Origin: Candidatus Altimarinota bacterium
GTDB lineage: Bacteria > Patescibacteriota > Gracilibacteria > BD1-5 > UBA6164
Length of the DNA stretch: 64,000 nucleotides
Direction of reading: 5' to 3'
Assembly (NCBI GenBank): GCA_019454605.1
Contig: JACFNZ010000005.1
Span: forward strand, 1-64,000
Below the pieces are notes generated by a model. That model was not told where the DNA came from, did no database searches, and saw only the letters and a program-made list of their open reading frames with translations. The translations under genes were made by a program, and so were the position numbers. Below are positions 24,153 to 35,813 of this stretch, one piece after another (the first letter of the stretch is position 1; the number at the start of each line of letters is the position of its first letter).

Positions 24153-24569
24153 TTATTTTTTAGTAATCTCTTTTATTTCACAATTTAATATATTTTTATC
24201 AAAAAAATCTTTTTTTATTAAGCAGTTCCTTTCTAAAATAACTCAATTATAACTTCAAGAATTAATATATTCTCATAAATAGTTTATATATTTAAAATCA
24301 GAATTTAAATTTCAAGATAATGCTAAAATAGTATTTCAAGTTTTATATAAATATATATTTTCATTTAATTGATAGTTAGTTAAATTTATTTTTTTTGAAA
24401 TGCTATTTGTATTTTTACTTAATATATCTAAATAATTTTTTTTATTATATTCAAAGTTTAGTCAAGAATCATATTGAACTAGTTTTCAAATACTTAACAT
24501 AATTATAGCTATAATAGCAACTATAATTAAAGTTCAAAGTAAAGTTTCTCAATATTTATTTCTTTTCAT
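24153..24569 (-). CDS. Short prepilin-like membrane protein
   Basis: 138 residues. The start MKRNKYGETLLGTLIIVAIIAIIMLSI resembles a type IV prepilin leader: a basic residue run, Gly, then a hydrophobic helix, but the usual Phe/Met-Thr-Leu-Ile-Glu is degenerate. The rest is Asn-rich and ends with two cysteines (RNCLIKK, LNCEIKE) that could form a disulfide. It is divergent from the prepilin cluster that starts 120 bases away at 24689. A minor pseudopilin is the most likely identity. Confidence 0.6.
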
Positions 24570-24688
24570 AAACTTTTTTATTGATATTTAGTTATATTAT
24601 AATAAAAAAATTAAAAAGTTAAACTTAATAATTATTTACATTTATAAAAATTAATTATAATGATAGTTAATAACTATAAAAACTAAAA

Positions 24689-25279
24689 ATGCAAATAGCA
24701 AATAAATGATTTACACTTATTGAGTTAACTATTACAATATTTATTATTTCAATAATAACTATATGAGTTTCGCTTTCTATAAATAAGATTTGAGATAATA
24801 TGGCAAATTCAACTATTGAACAAGAAATTTTTTGAGATATTAAAAATTTTATAATTGATAAAAGTCTTGTAACTTATAATTCTTGAATAGTTTTTACTTG
24901 ATGAATTTTAATTTATAATGATAAAAATTGATATTTAATAGGAAGTTTTTTAGATGATAATAATTGAATTAATTACAAGTTTAATTATAATAAAGACCTT
25001 TATGATAGATATTATTTTTGATTTTTAACTTTAGATACAGCTACTTTGACTTGAATTTTAGCCAATACTTGAAGTATAATAAATAAAAATTTTAATACTT
25101 GAAAAATATATAAAAAATTATTAATTAAAGATATAGATATAAAATCATTTAATACTTGAGCTTTATTTGAGATAGATTTAAATATATTTAAAAAAGAAAA
25201 TAGCAATTTATTTAAAACCTTAAAAATTGATAATCAAGTTTTAATAGATGATTATTTAAAATTTAATTTAGATATATAA
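24689..25279 (+). CDS. Type IV prepilin-like protein (GFTLIE)
   Basis: 196 residues. The N-terminus MQIANKGFTLIELTITIFII is a canonical type III signal: basic leader, Gly (TGA), Phe+1, Glu+5, then a hydrophobic helix. Cleavage by prepilin peptidase after Gly7 is predicted. The globular part is Asn/Asp/Ile-rich without an obvious cysteine loop. It is the first of three same-strand pilin-like genes with gaps of 1 and 12 bases, so it is an operon. Confidence 0.85.
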
Positions 25280-25280
25280 G

Positions 25281-26327
25281 ATGGTTAATAAAAGTAAATG
25301 ATTTTCTTTAATATATGTATTGATACTTATTTTTATTTCAGTTTCTTTTTGAATGATTGTCTTGAATAAACAAAATTTTTTTGAGAAAAACTTAGAATAT
25401 GATAATATTTTAAATACTTTATCAAAAAATATTGTTTCTCAAGTAGATATTTATAAAAATATTTTAAATAATAATATAAATAAATCATATTTAAAAGAAA
25501 TAAAATCTTGTCCAAATGAAGTAAAATATTTTTCTTGAAATACATTACTTTGAACTTGAAAAACTAATTTTGTAGAAAATAATAATTTTTTTTATTGTAG
25601 TTGAATTTTAAATTGAAATACTTTAAATTTATTTTATTTATCTTGAAGTTTTTCTTCTTGAACATTAAATTCAACTTGATTTAACTTAATAAATAACTTA
25701 GATATTTTTTCTTGAAGTTTATTGCCTAATAATAGTATTAGTTTTTCTTGAGATATTATAGATACTAGATATATAGACCATAGAATTTTAAAAAATTGAA
25801 TAATTTTTAGAAATACTTGATATCAAAATATTTTTTGGATTAATGATAAATTAAGAGAAATTATTAATAAAAATAAAAACAATACTTGAAGTTTTGTAAA
25901 TATTTGAAATGTCAATTCTTGAGCACTTTTTTTTGATACAAATGATTCTTTTAGTTGAAAAATAATTGAATTTAATAAAAATATATTTGGCTTAGATAAT
26001 AAATTAGTTAAAAAATGAGAAATAAATTTTTCAAGTAGTTGACAAACTATAGGATATTTACAAGATAATTTAAGTTTTTCAAGTAATTTTTGAACTCCTA
26101 AATATTTTGATTTTAAAAACAATGATTATGCAGTTTTTTTATCTTATAATACTTGAAGTTTAGATCAAATAAAATATACTTTAAAAATATTTTCTAACTC
26201 TAACTCTTGAGTTATTATAAACTGAGTAGATGATGATAGTAACTTAATTGAATATTTGGGTAATGGTGTTATAATAAATAATTGACAATATTATAATAAA
26301 ATATATAAATTAACTGATTATAAGTAA
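25281..26327 (+). CDS. Pilin-like protein, second gene of prepilin operon
   Basis: 348 residues. N-terminus MVNKSKGFSLIYVLILIFIS has the prepilin pattern (Gly, Phe, Ser, Leu, Ile) but Tyr where Glu+5 should be, as in PilX/GspK-like minor pilins. The remainder is a long Asn/Ser/Leu-rich domain with two cysteines (KSCPNE, FYCSG). It starts one base after the preceding stop. The precise role (initiation complex or tip) is inference. Confidence 0.7.
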
Positions 26328-26339
26328 TTAAAAAAATGT

Positions 26340-27077
26340 ATGAAAAATAATAAAATTTGATTTACTTTGGCAGAATTAGTAGTTGTAATAACTATATTAA
26401 TAATATTATCATTAATATCATATATTTCATATCAAAAAATCATAACTGATGCTAGAAATACGGCTCGTATTACAGATATGTCAAATATTAAAATGAGTCT
26501 TAAAAATCATAAATTAAAAAATTGATGATATCCAAATCCTTGAGATAGTTTTGATATAACAAACTCATGAGTAATTATAAAACAATGACTTTTAAATGAA
26601 GAAGTTTATACTATGGAACTTGATAAAAAACCAACTGATCCATTATTTAAAACACAAAGTTATATTTATTCAATTACAAATAATAAACAATTTTTTCAAG
26701 TTGCAATGAGTTTAGAAGATGAATCAAGTGAAAATGATGCTGAATTAAGAGCTTATGTAGATTGAGATTATCAAACTTTAAATGATGTATTTATTCCATC
26801 CATAGTTTTTGCAACTAATGTTAGTTGAAATATATTATCACTTTCAGGTAGTTTTATAGTTGATAAATGAACTTTAAATTTACCATATTGAGAAGATTGA
26901 AATTTTATTAAAAATGCTAGTAGTTTAAGTTGAATAATAACTGAATCAGAAGTTGTAATACCAAAATATTATTGATTTAGTAGTTGTATGCAAATATATG
27001 AAAACTGACAAAGTATGTGAAGTTGAACTTATAAATGAGTTGATAATAATTGAAATATAATAAATATTTCTTGTTAA
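26340..27077 (+). CDS. Type II/IV secretion prepilin (GspG/PilA-like)
   Basis: 245 residues. N-terminus MKNNKIGFTLAELVVVITIL has Gly (TGA), Phe+1 and Glu+5. The next part (ARNTARITDMSNIKMSLKNHKLKNGGYPNPG) matches the GspG/PilE pattern, including the YPxPG turn. KKPTDPLFKTQSYIYSITNNKQFFQV matches the C-terminal sheet of major pseudopilins. It is probably the major pilin. Its TAA overlaps the stop codon of the convergent DHH gene by four bases. Confidence 0.88.
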
Positions 27078-28075
27078 ATTAAAGCAGATAATTTATTTAT
27101 AACTTCAGATTCTACTTCATAAATATTTTTTCAATTTACAATAAATCAAGAAGCTCTTTTATGTCATCAACCTCACCAATTAGAACAAAATAAACTTAAA
27201 TCTATTAGATCACTTTTTGCTCTAAAAGTTCATTTTATACTTCAATCATCAAGTTCATAAAGTAAAAATCATACTTCTAAAGTATTTATAGTCATTAAAA
27301 ACTCATCAAGTAATCAAGTTATATCTTTATTTGTTGTTTGAGTTTGTATAAAAAGTGATTTTGGAACTATATTCCAAACTATTTTACTATCTTTTATATC
27401 TTTTAGTGATTTTAGTATTTCTCCCCAAAGTTTAAGTCTGTTATAAGGCTTTTTTTTGAAAAAATTTATAATTATTTCTTGATGTTTTGGTTTATAAAAC
27501 ATAAGTTCAGATGCTGTTAAAAAAGCTTTTGGAGAAGTATTTGAATTAAAAAAACTATTTGTATCAGTTATAAGTCAAGCAAGTAAAAATGATGATATTT
27601 TTTGATTAACTAGATGAGTATAATTTAAATCTTTTATTAAATCCCAAACTATTTCACAAGTGGATGAACAACTTGTATCTACTATATTTATATTTCAAAA
27701 TAATTCATTTGATATATGATGGTCTAAATTAACCCATAAAGTATTTTTAAAATAATTTAAATTATTTGTATAAATTTCTCATAATTGTTCAATTGAAGCA
27801 ACATCAAAAGTAATAATTAAATCAGGTTTTATTTTATCAAAATCTAAATTTGGAGTAAAAATCTCCTCATCATTTAAAAATTTAAAACTTTCTGGAGTTG
27901 TTTCTTCATTTGTTACAAAAAGCTCATGTTCTCAAAGTTGTTTTAATATATAGTAAAATCAAGATAAACTTCAAAAAGCATCAGGATCCATTCTTCTATG
28001 ATTAACTAAAATAATTTTTTTAGAGTCTTTTAGTAATTTTTTAAATATTTCTTTTTCTTTAATTAAATCAATCAT
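27074..28075 (-). CDS. DHH family phosphoesterase (NrnA/RecJ-like)
   Basis: 333 residues. DHH domain: ILVNHRRMDPDAFGSLSG, FDVASIEQL and NLDHHISNELFGNIN. The C-terminal DHHA1 domain has GGWHKRASGFIV-type residues (GGHxxAxG). Size and layout fit NrnA-type oligoribonuclease/pAp phosphatase more than RecJ. The opening motif reads NHRRMDPDA where HxNPDGDA is usual, so the substrate is uncertain. Convergent overlap with the upstream pilin shows compaction. Confidence 0.85.
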
Positions 28076-28105
28076 TTTTTTAATAATTTATATTATATTT
28101 TTATA

Positions 28106-28182
28106 TGGCATGGACTGTAGGAATTGCACCTACGTCTACTAACTTCGGAAATTAGTTGCTATTCTAATTAAGCTAAGTCCAT
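28106..28182 (-). tRNA. tRNA-Arg (anticodon CCG)
   Basis: 77 nt including encoded CCA. Acceptor AUGGACU/AGUCCAU, discriminator G73, D-arm GCUU/UAGC, anticodon stem CUAAU/GUUAG with loop UUCCGAA (anticodon CCG, U33 and A37 present), variable region UAGAC, T-stem GUAGG/CCUAC. A20 in the D-loop and C35 are arginine determinants. CCG reads only CGG, a codon I could not find in frame in this window. A tRNA-Trp-like role (A1:U72, G73) is a weaker alternative. Confidence 0.85.
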
Positions 28183-28294
28183 AAAAAAGGTTTATTATAC
28201 AATATAATATAAAAAATAAATTTTAAAAATCAAATTTTGACTAATAATCCTTATTGTGATATAATAACACAAAATAAAAATAAAAATAAAAAAA

Positions 28295-30046
28295 ATGATT
28301 GAAGATATAAAAAAATCAAATAATGATTTAATAAATAATATAACTAGTTTTAAATCAACAAAAAATCCTTTTTTAGTTTTATTTTTGTTGTCTGAATTAA
28401 AAAATATATTTATCTCTATTTGAGAAAATATAATTTCTTCAATAGAACTAAATAGCTCAAATCAAGCTAAAAATCAATATAAAATGATCTCTAAAAAATA
28501 TGTAGAAACTTGAGTCTTTGAGAGTTTATATAATTATTATTTACATAATGATGAATTAAATATTTTTGAAGAGGAAATAGATAAATATTTTCAAAATTCT
28601 TTTTTTACTGATATGTCATTTTATTATTATACAATTTCAAGAAATGAAAAATTTTTTGTTTTATTTGAAATAATGTTTGAATTTTATAATAATTTAGAAT
28701 TTAAAAATGATTTTTTCAAACTAGAAACTTATTTAGAAAAAAAAGATTTTTTAGAAAAAAGTGGTAAATTATTTGATTTAGAGATAAATGACAGAGATTT
28801 ATTTTTTATAATAAAATTTTTAAATAATTTTGCTGATTTTGATTTTAGAGAAATAACCTTAAATTGAACTAAAAATTCAATAAATTTTATGAAATTACTC
28901 ACTATATTTATTTTAAAAAATAGTGAAAAATATATTGATTTAAAAAAATTTTTACTTGAAATATTTGTTTATGATTCAAATATTTATGAAGAAATTATTG
29001 AAAAACTAGAAGAAAAAAAGTTGTTTTTAGTTATATCGTTTTTAAAAAATGATCTTCATTCATGTATAAATGAAACTACAATAATTGATTTTGAAACAAA
29101 AAGAAAGATAAAAGAAATAAATAATTTGATTGAAAATATAGAATATATTGATATTTCACAAAAAGTGTATTTTTTATTAAAAAAAGAAGAATTTTTAGAT
29201 TGATTACCAAATGAATATAAAAAAATAGCAAAAATAAATATAAAATTATCTTATTTAAATAGTAAATATAGTAATATAGTTGATTTACTTTTATGAATTA
29301 CACATATCCCAAGAGAGGTTTTTTATCTTGCAAAAACAAATACAAAAGATTTAAAATTAGAAGATGATATTTTGTATAGAGAAATTAAAGATTTGATACT
29401 TTATATAGATAAATCTTATTTTTTAAGTTTTTTAAGACCTTTTTTAATTAGAAAAATCTCAAGATATTTTAATATTTTAGATCCAAAATATTACATTATA
29501 AAATTTATAGCTTGTGTTGTTTTAACAAATACTTATAAAGAATACGAAGTTATGTCTAAGTTTTTTTATAACTTAGAGAGTTTTTCAAACAAATCTTTGA
29601 GATGATATATTGAAAGAATTTTACAATTTTGATGGGTTATAGTCTTTATACTTATAGTTTGATATTTTTTACCATTTTGATTTTTTGTAGCTATAACTTT
29701 GATTTTAATAAAAGAATTATTTAACTTAATTATTTCAAAATACTTTACTAGATTAAAAATGAGTTTAAATTTTCAATTTTGAAGTTATATATGAGTTTTT
29801 TTATTTTGTTCAATACTTTTTTGATACAGTTTTTGATATAAAGACAATATAGAAATGTGATATAATAAATTAAAACCTATTGTAAATGCTATTTCTTTAC
29901 CAGCTTTTAAAAGTCTTGAAATACTTTGAGATAAATTTGATTATATAAAAGCAGATATTTTATGAAGTCAAAAAAATAATACTCAAAATAATATAGATTT
30001 TTCTTCAGTTAATTATTTAAAAAAAGAAAGTTTTATAGAAAAATAG
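28295..30046 (+). CDS. Unknown large protein with C-terminal membrane segments
   Basis: 583 residues. The first 435 or so are soluble and rich in Phe, Leu, Lys, Asp and Asn, predicted mostly helical. Then ILQFGWVIVFILIVGYFLPF and at least two more hydrophobic segments (to about residue 525) are followed by a short tail ending in Lys. No catalytic motif and no family that I recognise. It stands alone between a tRNA and a long noncoding stretch, with its own terminator. Confidence 0.75.
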
Positions 30047-30084
30047 CTTTAAAGTCAATTTTTATTCTTATTTTAAACAAGAAA

Positions 30085-30113
30085 AAAAGACCTACTTGGT
30101 AGTGGTCTTTTTT
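30085..30113. terminator. Terminator after 28295-30046; also usable from the reverse strand
   Basis: Stem AAAAAGACC / GGTCTTTTT with an 11-base loop, flanked by an A-run and a T-run. It can end the + strand gene and any reverse-strand RNA from 30114-30600. Confidence 0.7.
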
Positions 30114-30907
30114 AAATTTAAAGTATATTCACATCTGTTGACTAGTAAAAGTTTTTTTTGTTGTCAGCAGGGAATTTACTATAGTTTTGAAAATCTAATC
30201 CATGATTTTCGTTTTTTAAATAAATTAGAAAAAATTTCAATTTATTTAAAAAAAATTATTACCTTCCTTGGGTGATTTTTTCATTGCTATTCACCATGCA
30301 ACTTTATTTTTATTTTAATCTTTAAAAGATTTTTTTTATTTTTGGATTTTTGTTTTTTAATTATCCCTTTTATTTAATATATTTTATTTAAAATATATTA
30401 AATAAAAGGGATAATCTTTTTTTTTTTTTCCATTTTTTGTTTTTATTTTATTTTTGTATTTTGGGAACATCATAGGATTTTTATGAGGCCCTAACTTGGA
30501 AAGTAAAATTTTTGTTAATGAGCAGTTTCGTAAAAGATATTTCTTTACTAACTTACAAATATATTATAGCATAGTATTTTTAAATATACTACAATCTTAT
30601 ATTGACAATATTATATAATATTTTTTAAAATCAAGTAATTTTTTGATTATATCTATTTTAAGCAATAAAAATAAAAATATTTTTTAGTATTAAATTTAAA
30701 ATTATATTAAAAATTAGATATTTTTTTGACTTTTTATAGTATATTTTTTTGATAAAATATGATATTTTGTTTAAATTTTGTATACAAGATTTTTAAGTAG
30801 TTGTTAAAATGTTTAAAAAATGATAAAAAATCTTTTTATTATAAAAATTGTATTTTAAAAAAAAATTATATAATTAGACTTAATTACTTTAAATTAAAAT
30901 TAAATTT
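30114..30907. other. Gene-free stretch with several strong hairpins; possible structured RNA
   Basis: No code-25 ORF of note on either strand for about 790 bases. It contains more G+C islands and paired segments than its surroundings: CTGTTGAC/GTCAGCAG (30135-30170), GGTGA/TCACC (30270-30295), the long hairpin at 30360-30415, and GGG-TCATA / TATGA-CCC (30462-30491). A reverse-strand promoter-like TATAAT lies near 30613. I compared it by eye with RNase P RNA, tmRNA and SRP RNA and could not assign it. 30600-30907 is plain A/T DNA leading to ftsX. Confidence 0.5.
30360..30415. repeat. Perfect 27-bp inverted repeat
   Basis: Arms 30360-30386 and 30389-30415 are exact reverse complements separated by TT, starting ATTATCCCTTTTATTTAATA. 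It is followed on the + strand by C and a run of 14 T. It is the longest perfect hairpin I found in the window. Confidence 0.9.
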
Positions 30908-31801
30908 ATGCTAATTCGTCTATTTAAATACTCAATAAAAAATATTTTAAGAAATAAATTTTTATCTTTTTCATCAGTACTTGTTTTATGACTTTTGATG
31001 TTTTTTGTTAATTTACTTATGATAATGCATAATTTATCAAATACACTTATAAATGCTGTAAATTCAAAACTTACTATATCTCTTTATTTAAAAGATGAGT
31101 ATACAAAAGATAATATAACTACTCAAAAGTTACTTGAAGAAATTAAAACAAAATTACCAACTATAAAAGTAGAATTTAAATCAAAAGAGGAAGTTTTAGA
31201 AGAAATGAGAAAAAAAGATTCAGAACTTGTAAATATCATAAAATCACAAAATCCACTTCCAGCTACAATAAATTTATCAAATATTAAGATGGAAGAATAT
31301 GAAAAGTTAAATACAATTATTGAATGAAAATATTGAATTTTAACAGATTTAAAGACTAATTCATCTTATGATTATAGAGTCCAATATGAAAGAATTTTAA
31401 AAATATTATCTATATTAAAAACCTTAAAATTTGCACTTTATATTATAATAATTGTTTTTTTACTTTCAATTTCTGTAATAAATTATTCAATTATTTGAAA
31501 CTTTATTTATCATTATAAAAATGAGATCTATATAACAAAGCTTGTTTGATGAAGTAATCCATTTATTTATTGACCTTTTATTTTTCAGTGAATTATTTAT
31601 GCTATAATTTGATTTTTTATAAGTACAAATGTATTTTTTTTATTTATAAATAATATTTGAATTATTTTTGATAAATCATCAATTAAAGAATATATAGTAA
31701 ATAATGATTTAAATATTTTACTTTTAATTCAATTATGAATTTTTGTTTGAATATGAGCATTATCATCTTTATTATCATCTAAAAAATATATAAATAATTA
31801 A
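30908..31801 (+). CDS. ftsX: Cell division protein FtsX
   Basis: 297 residues. Short cytoplasmic N-terminus MLIRLFKYSIKNILRNKF, first membrane segment, an extracellular domain (KLTISLYLKDEYTKDN ... FKSKEEVLEEMRKKDSEL, the FtsX LxxxD/E pattern), then three C-terminal membrane segments including NYSIIGNFIYHYKNEIYITKLVGGS, where KLVGxS is family-typical. It is the permease half of the FtsEX complex that activates septal hydrolases. ftsE is at 6882, not adjacent. The M23 peptidase 75 bases downstream is a plausible client. Confidence 0.88.
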
Positions 31802-31875
31802 ATTTAATTTTTTTGATTTATATTTAAAAATATGTTATAATTTGAAGGAAAATAAAAACTAAAATATTTTTAAAT

Positions 31876-33708
31876 ATGAAAAATAATAATACTATTTGAG
31901 AAAGATATTATATCCATAGCTTAATTACTTTAGGTGTAGTATTTCTTTTTTGGCTATTTTGAACTTATAATTCAATATTTTATAGTGCTATAATTGATTA
32001 TAAGTGAGTTAATTGAGATGCTTTTGATGGAACAATTTATCCTATAGAATTTATACCAGATCCATTACAATTAACTTATGATCAAAGAAAACAAGATTTT
32101 GACAAAATTGATTCAAAATATTTTATAAAAACCCCAAATTATAATCCAGATATTTTATCAAAAAATTTAGATGATTTAAAATATTGAAGTAAAGAATACA
32201 ATGATACAATAGTCCAAAGAGTTACTTTTACTGTTCCTTATTTATGAAATTACAAATTAGATGATTATAAAGAGTATACTTGAAGTCATCCTTGAATAGA
32301 TATTATTTCTCCAAAATGAACTCCTATAAAAAATATTGCAAATTGATTTGTAGTTGATAGTTGATATCAACCAGCTTGATTTTGAAATTATATAGTTGTA
32401 AAATATAGTAATGTTTTAGTAAATTGAAAAAATCAAAATATTTATTGACTTTATGCTCATATGTTAAAGTGAGTTGCTCAAGTTTGAACTAAAATAAAAA
32501 AATGAGATTTAATTTGATATGTTTGAGATACCTGAACGGCAACAACACCACACCTACATTTTCAAATAGATTTAGAAGATGCTCCATATAAACCATATTG
32601 GCCTTTCTCTACTGCTGATATGAAAAAAGCATGAGTATGATTTTTTGAAGCAATAAATATATGATTATGAAAAGAAAATGCTATTTTATACACTTTAAAT
32701 TCTTTAAAATTTGTAAATGATAATTTAAATTATACACTTTTTGCTTGATGAAATGGTGATGAAAAACTAGAAGAAGAGAAAAAAGAGGAAGTTTTACCAC
32801 CTATTACAGATGAAAAAATAGAAGAAACAAATTCTTGAAGTAATTTAGAAGAAACAAATTCTTGAACTAATATAGAAAAAGATGATGAAATAATACCACC
32901 AAAAGAAAATGACTTTTCTTGAAATACTCTAACTCAAATAGTTCAAAAAGAAAATGTTTTAAAAGATGAATTAGAGCTTTTAAGTGCTTGATGAATAAAT
33001 GATTTTTTAGTTAATGATTCAAAAATAAAAGATTTAGATTTACTTGAATTAAATAAAGAAGATGATGAAAAGCTAGATGAAAATATTGATGATATTATAA
33101 AAGAAGACAATTTAGTAAATTCTTGAAGTGATTTAGAGGAAAATATAGATAAAGTTGAAAATACAAAAGAAAAAATATTTTTAGATATACCTAATGATTA
33201 TAAATACTATAATGAATTAAAATACTTAAAAGATAACAATATAATTACTTGATTTGTAGATAATACATTTAGACCAAAAAATAATATTACAAGAGCAGAA
33301 ATTTTAAAAATTATTTTACTTTGAAATAAAATAAATCCTATTTTAGATAAAAAATCAATATTTAAAGATATAAAAACAAATACTTGGGAAAATTCTTATA
33401 TAAATGCTTGAATTGATTTAGGTATTATTGATAAAGAAAATAAATACTTTTATCCATTTAGAAGTGTTTCAAGAGTTGAGTGATTAAAATTAATTTTAGA
33501 ATTATCAAAAGTAGATTTAGAAAATATTTCAAAAGAAGATATATCTTTAAAAGATGTAAATAGTGAAGATTGGTATTATAAATATGTTATATATGCTATA
33601 AAAAATAATTTACTTTCATACTCAAATGAAAAATTTGAACCAAATAAACCACTAAGTAGGGAAGAAATGATTTATATATTATACAATCAAATAAATAAAG
33701 AGCTTTAA
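31876..33708 (+). CDS. M23 family peptidase with C-terminal SLH domains
   Basis: 610 residues. One N-terminal membrane segment, then an M23 (LytM-like) domain: SHPGIDII near 137 (His, Asp), YGLYAHM near 190, and TPHLHFQID near 224 (HxH). All zinc ligands are present, so endopeptidase activity on peptidoglycan is likely. A Glu/Asp/Asn-rich linker (about 300-430) leads to two to three S-layer homology repeats ([38 protein letters not shown]).  It is a paralogue of 45497-46872. It follows ftsX, whose complex activates such hydrolases. Confidence 0.9.
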
Positions 33709-33722
33709 AGCTCTTTATTTAT
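33692..33722. terminator. Terminator after M23/SLH gene
   Basis: Palindrome with stem AAATAAAGAGCTT / AAGCTCTTTATTT spanning the stop codon. It overlaps the last codons of the convergent glycosidase gene. Confidence 0.7.
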
Positions 33723-34771
33723 TTTGCCTTTAAATTAGAGTAAACTATATTTACTAAATTAACAAGTTTTAGTGAATTTAAATCATTTAAATCTATTTTA
33801 TATCAAATAATATCTTTTTCTCAAACTATATTTGTTTGAAAAATATCACTTGAATATTTAGAATATATATTTTTTCTAAGTTCTTCTAAAGATAAAATAT
33901 ATTTACTTAATAATTTATCATAATTTTTTTTATATCTTTTAGTATTTTTATTTTTTCAAGATTTTTTTTCTATATCTTTTAAAATAATATTTGTTATTTT
34001 TTCTCATAAATTATTTAAATCTTTTACTACTAGTCAATCTCTTTCAATTCAAATAGCATCTATAATATTTCTTTGAGGTCAAACAATATACCTTGAATTG
34101 TATATAAAAGCAGTTGAAAGCCCAGCATCTAAATTTAAAGCATCGCTACATCAAAAGTCCTTTAATAATCAAGCAAGTTCATCGATAGTTGCACTATAAA
34201 CAAGTCAAAAATATATTTTTGATTTTTCTTTGTTATTACAAATAAAATTTCTTGTTCATTTAACTTTCATTTTATTATCTATCATAGATAAATCATAATA
34301 TTCTTGTAGCATATTATTTCAATCTTGTAATAATAATGGCCAGTTTGAAAGTCAATAATATATTTTATCAAACTTATCTCAATTTATATAATCTTTTTGA
34401 TATATAAAACTATTTTTATCTTTATCTATTGAAAACATAGGTAAATTCATAGTAAATTCATGTCATTCAAAAAACTCTCACTCTATAATCCTTTCATTAT
34501 TAGTTGTTCAAACTTTATTTTTACAAAAACTATAATCTCAAGGACAAAAAAAAGCTCAATTTACTCAAGTAATAGCATTATTTTCTTGTAATAAATCTTT
34601 TAAAGACCTTTCATCAGTTTGAGTACTTTTTATAAATTTTAAGTTATATAAAGATGAGATATCATATTCTATAACTTTCATTTTATATCAATAAAGATTT
34701 TGTTCTATATAAGTATTTGCAAAGCTATAGTTTGGAATTATTATTAATAATAAAAATAGTATTTTTTTCAT
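33719..34771 (-). CDS. Phosphodiester glycosidase family protein (NAGPA-like)
   Basis: 350 residues with a signal peptide MKKILFLLLIIIPNYSFA. The middle has ITGVNGAFFCPGDYSFCKNKV (family NGxFF), and the C-terminal half DFGCSDALNLDAGLSTAFIYN (the Asn/Leu/Asp-Gly-Gly-type motif, here DAG), features of the phosphodiester glycosidase domain. It probably acts outside the cell on glycan phosphodiesters. It has its own terminator region and is not clearly in an operon. Confidence 0.75.
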
Positions 34772-34789
34772 TGTTTTTGTTTAATTGTA

Positions 34790-34830
34790 TAAAAAAAGTA
34801 ATACTTACTATATGAAAATATTACTTTTTT
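34790..34830 (-). terminator. Terminator downstream of the sigma/anti-sigma pair
   Basis: Stem AAAAAAGTAATA / TATTACTTTTTT around a 15-base loop, just past the stop of 34839-35810. Symmetric A- and T-runs. Confidence 0.65.
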
Positions 34831-34838
34831 GGAAATGT

Positions 34839-35810
34839 TTATTTAAATTTTATAATATCATTTCAATTATATTCATAAAAATCTTTTAATAATGGAACAA
34901 TAACCTCTTTTTGATAGTTACTTTCTAAATTATTTTTTATTTCAAATTTTATAACAGGAATTAAAAACTCTTCACTTTTTTCATTTTTAAAATCAAATAT
35001 TTTTATGTATTTTAAAGTAGGGTTAATTAAATTTAAAGTAGTGTATTTTGTATTTTCTATATTTTCAAGTGAATTATTTCCTCACATATATCATCAAAAA
35101 TTTGCAACTTTTAATATATTTTTAATATCTTTTTCTCAAACTTTATTTATAATTTCATACTCTTCAACTCAAGTTGAATTTAAATTAGAGTCTACTTTAT
35201 ATATATCATAATTATCTTTTAATTTTAGGTTTAATTTTTCATCAAATTTATAATTAAAATGTTCTGTTTCTATAGGAATTGAAAAAGTTTTTAAATTAGA
35301 AGTATTTTTTAGTAATATTTCATTACTTTTAGGACTTGCTTCTATAGCCATAGAATCGTTTTGAACTTCATTTGTTTTTAACTCTTTTTTTGTGTCATTT
35401 TTTGTGCTATCTATAATATTATTTTCACTTTGAATTCAAAAAGTACTTACTTTATTTTCTAAAGAAACTATTTGAGGGGAATTTTGTTTTAAGTTTGTAT
35501 TATTAATAGGAGCTAGTGTTTGATTAAATATAAATATTCAAAAAGCCGTAGCAATAGCTCACCCAAAAAAATATCAAAATTTGAAAAAAATACTTGATTT
35601 TTGAGTTTTTTTAAAATTTTCTATCTTTTTTGATGCAATGGTATTAAATAATTCATTTTTTAATTTATTTTTAAAATCAATATCAACTTTTATATTTGGT
35701 TTTAATAAAATCATTTTTTCAATTAATTTTATTAAATCTTGTTCTTTTGATTTTAAACTTTCATCAATTTGGTATAATTCTTGTAGTATGTTTAGTATAT
35801 TTTTGTCCAT
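34839..35810 (-). CDS. Putative membrane anti-sigma factor
   Basis: 323 residues. A cytoplasmic N-terminal part (about 1-80; MDKNILNILQELYQIDESLK), one membrane segment (FKFGYFFGGAIATAFGIFIF) and an extracellular C-terminal part. It starts three bases after the stop of an ECF sigma factor, the classic arrangement of a sigma factor and its membrane anti-sigma. No zinc-binding HxxxCxxC motif is visible, so the assignment rests on context and topology. Confidence 0.6.
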
Positions 35811-35813
35811 ATT

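Noticed and set aside
30114-30600. RNase P RNA, tmRNA or SRP RNA
   Set aside because: I could not find the conserved core motifs (GAGGAAAGUCC, a tRNA-like 3' end, or the GGAA/AGCAG loop) on either strand, so no name is given.
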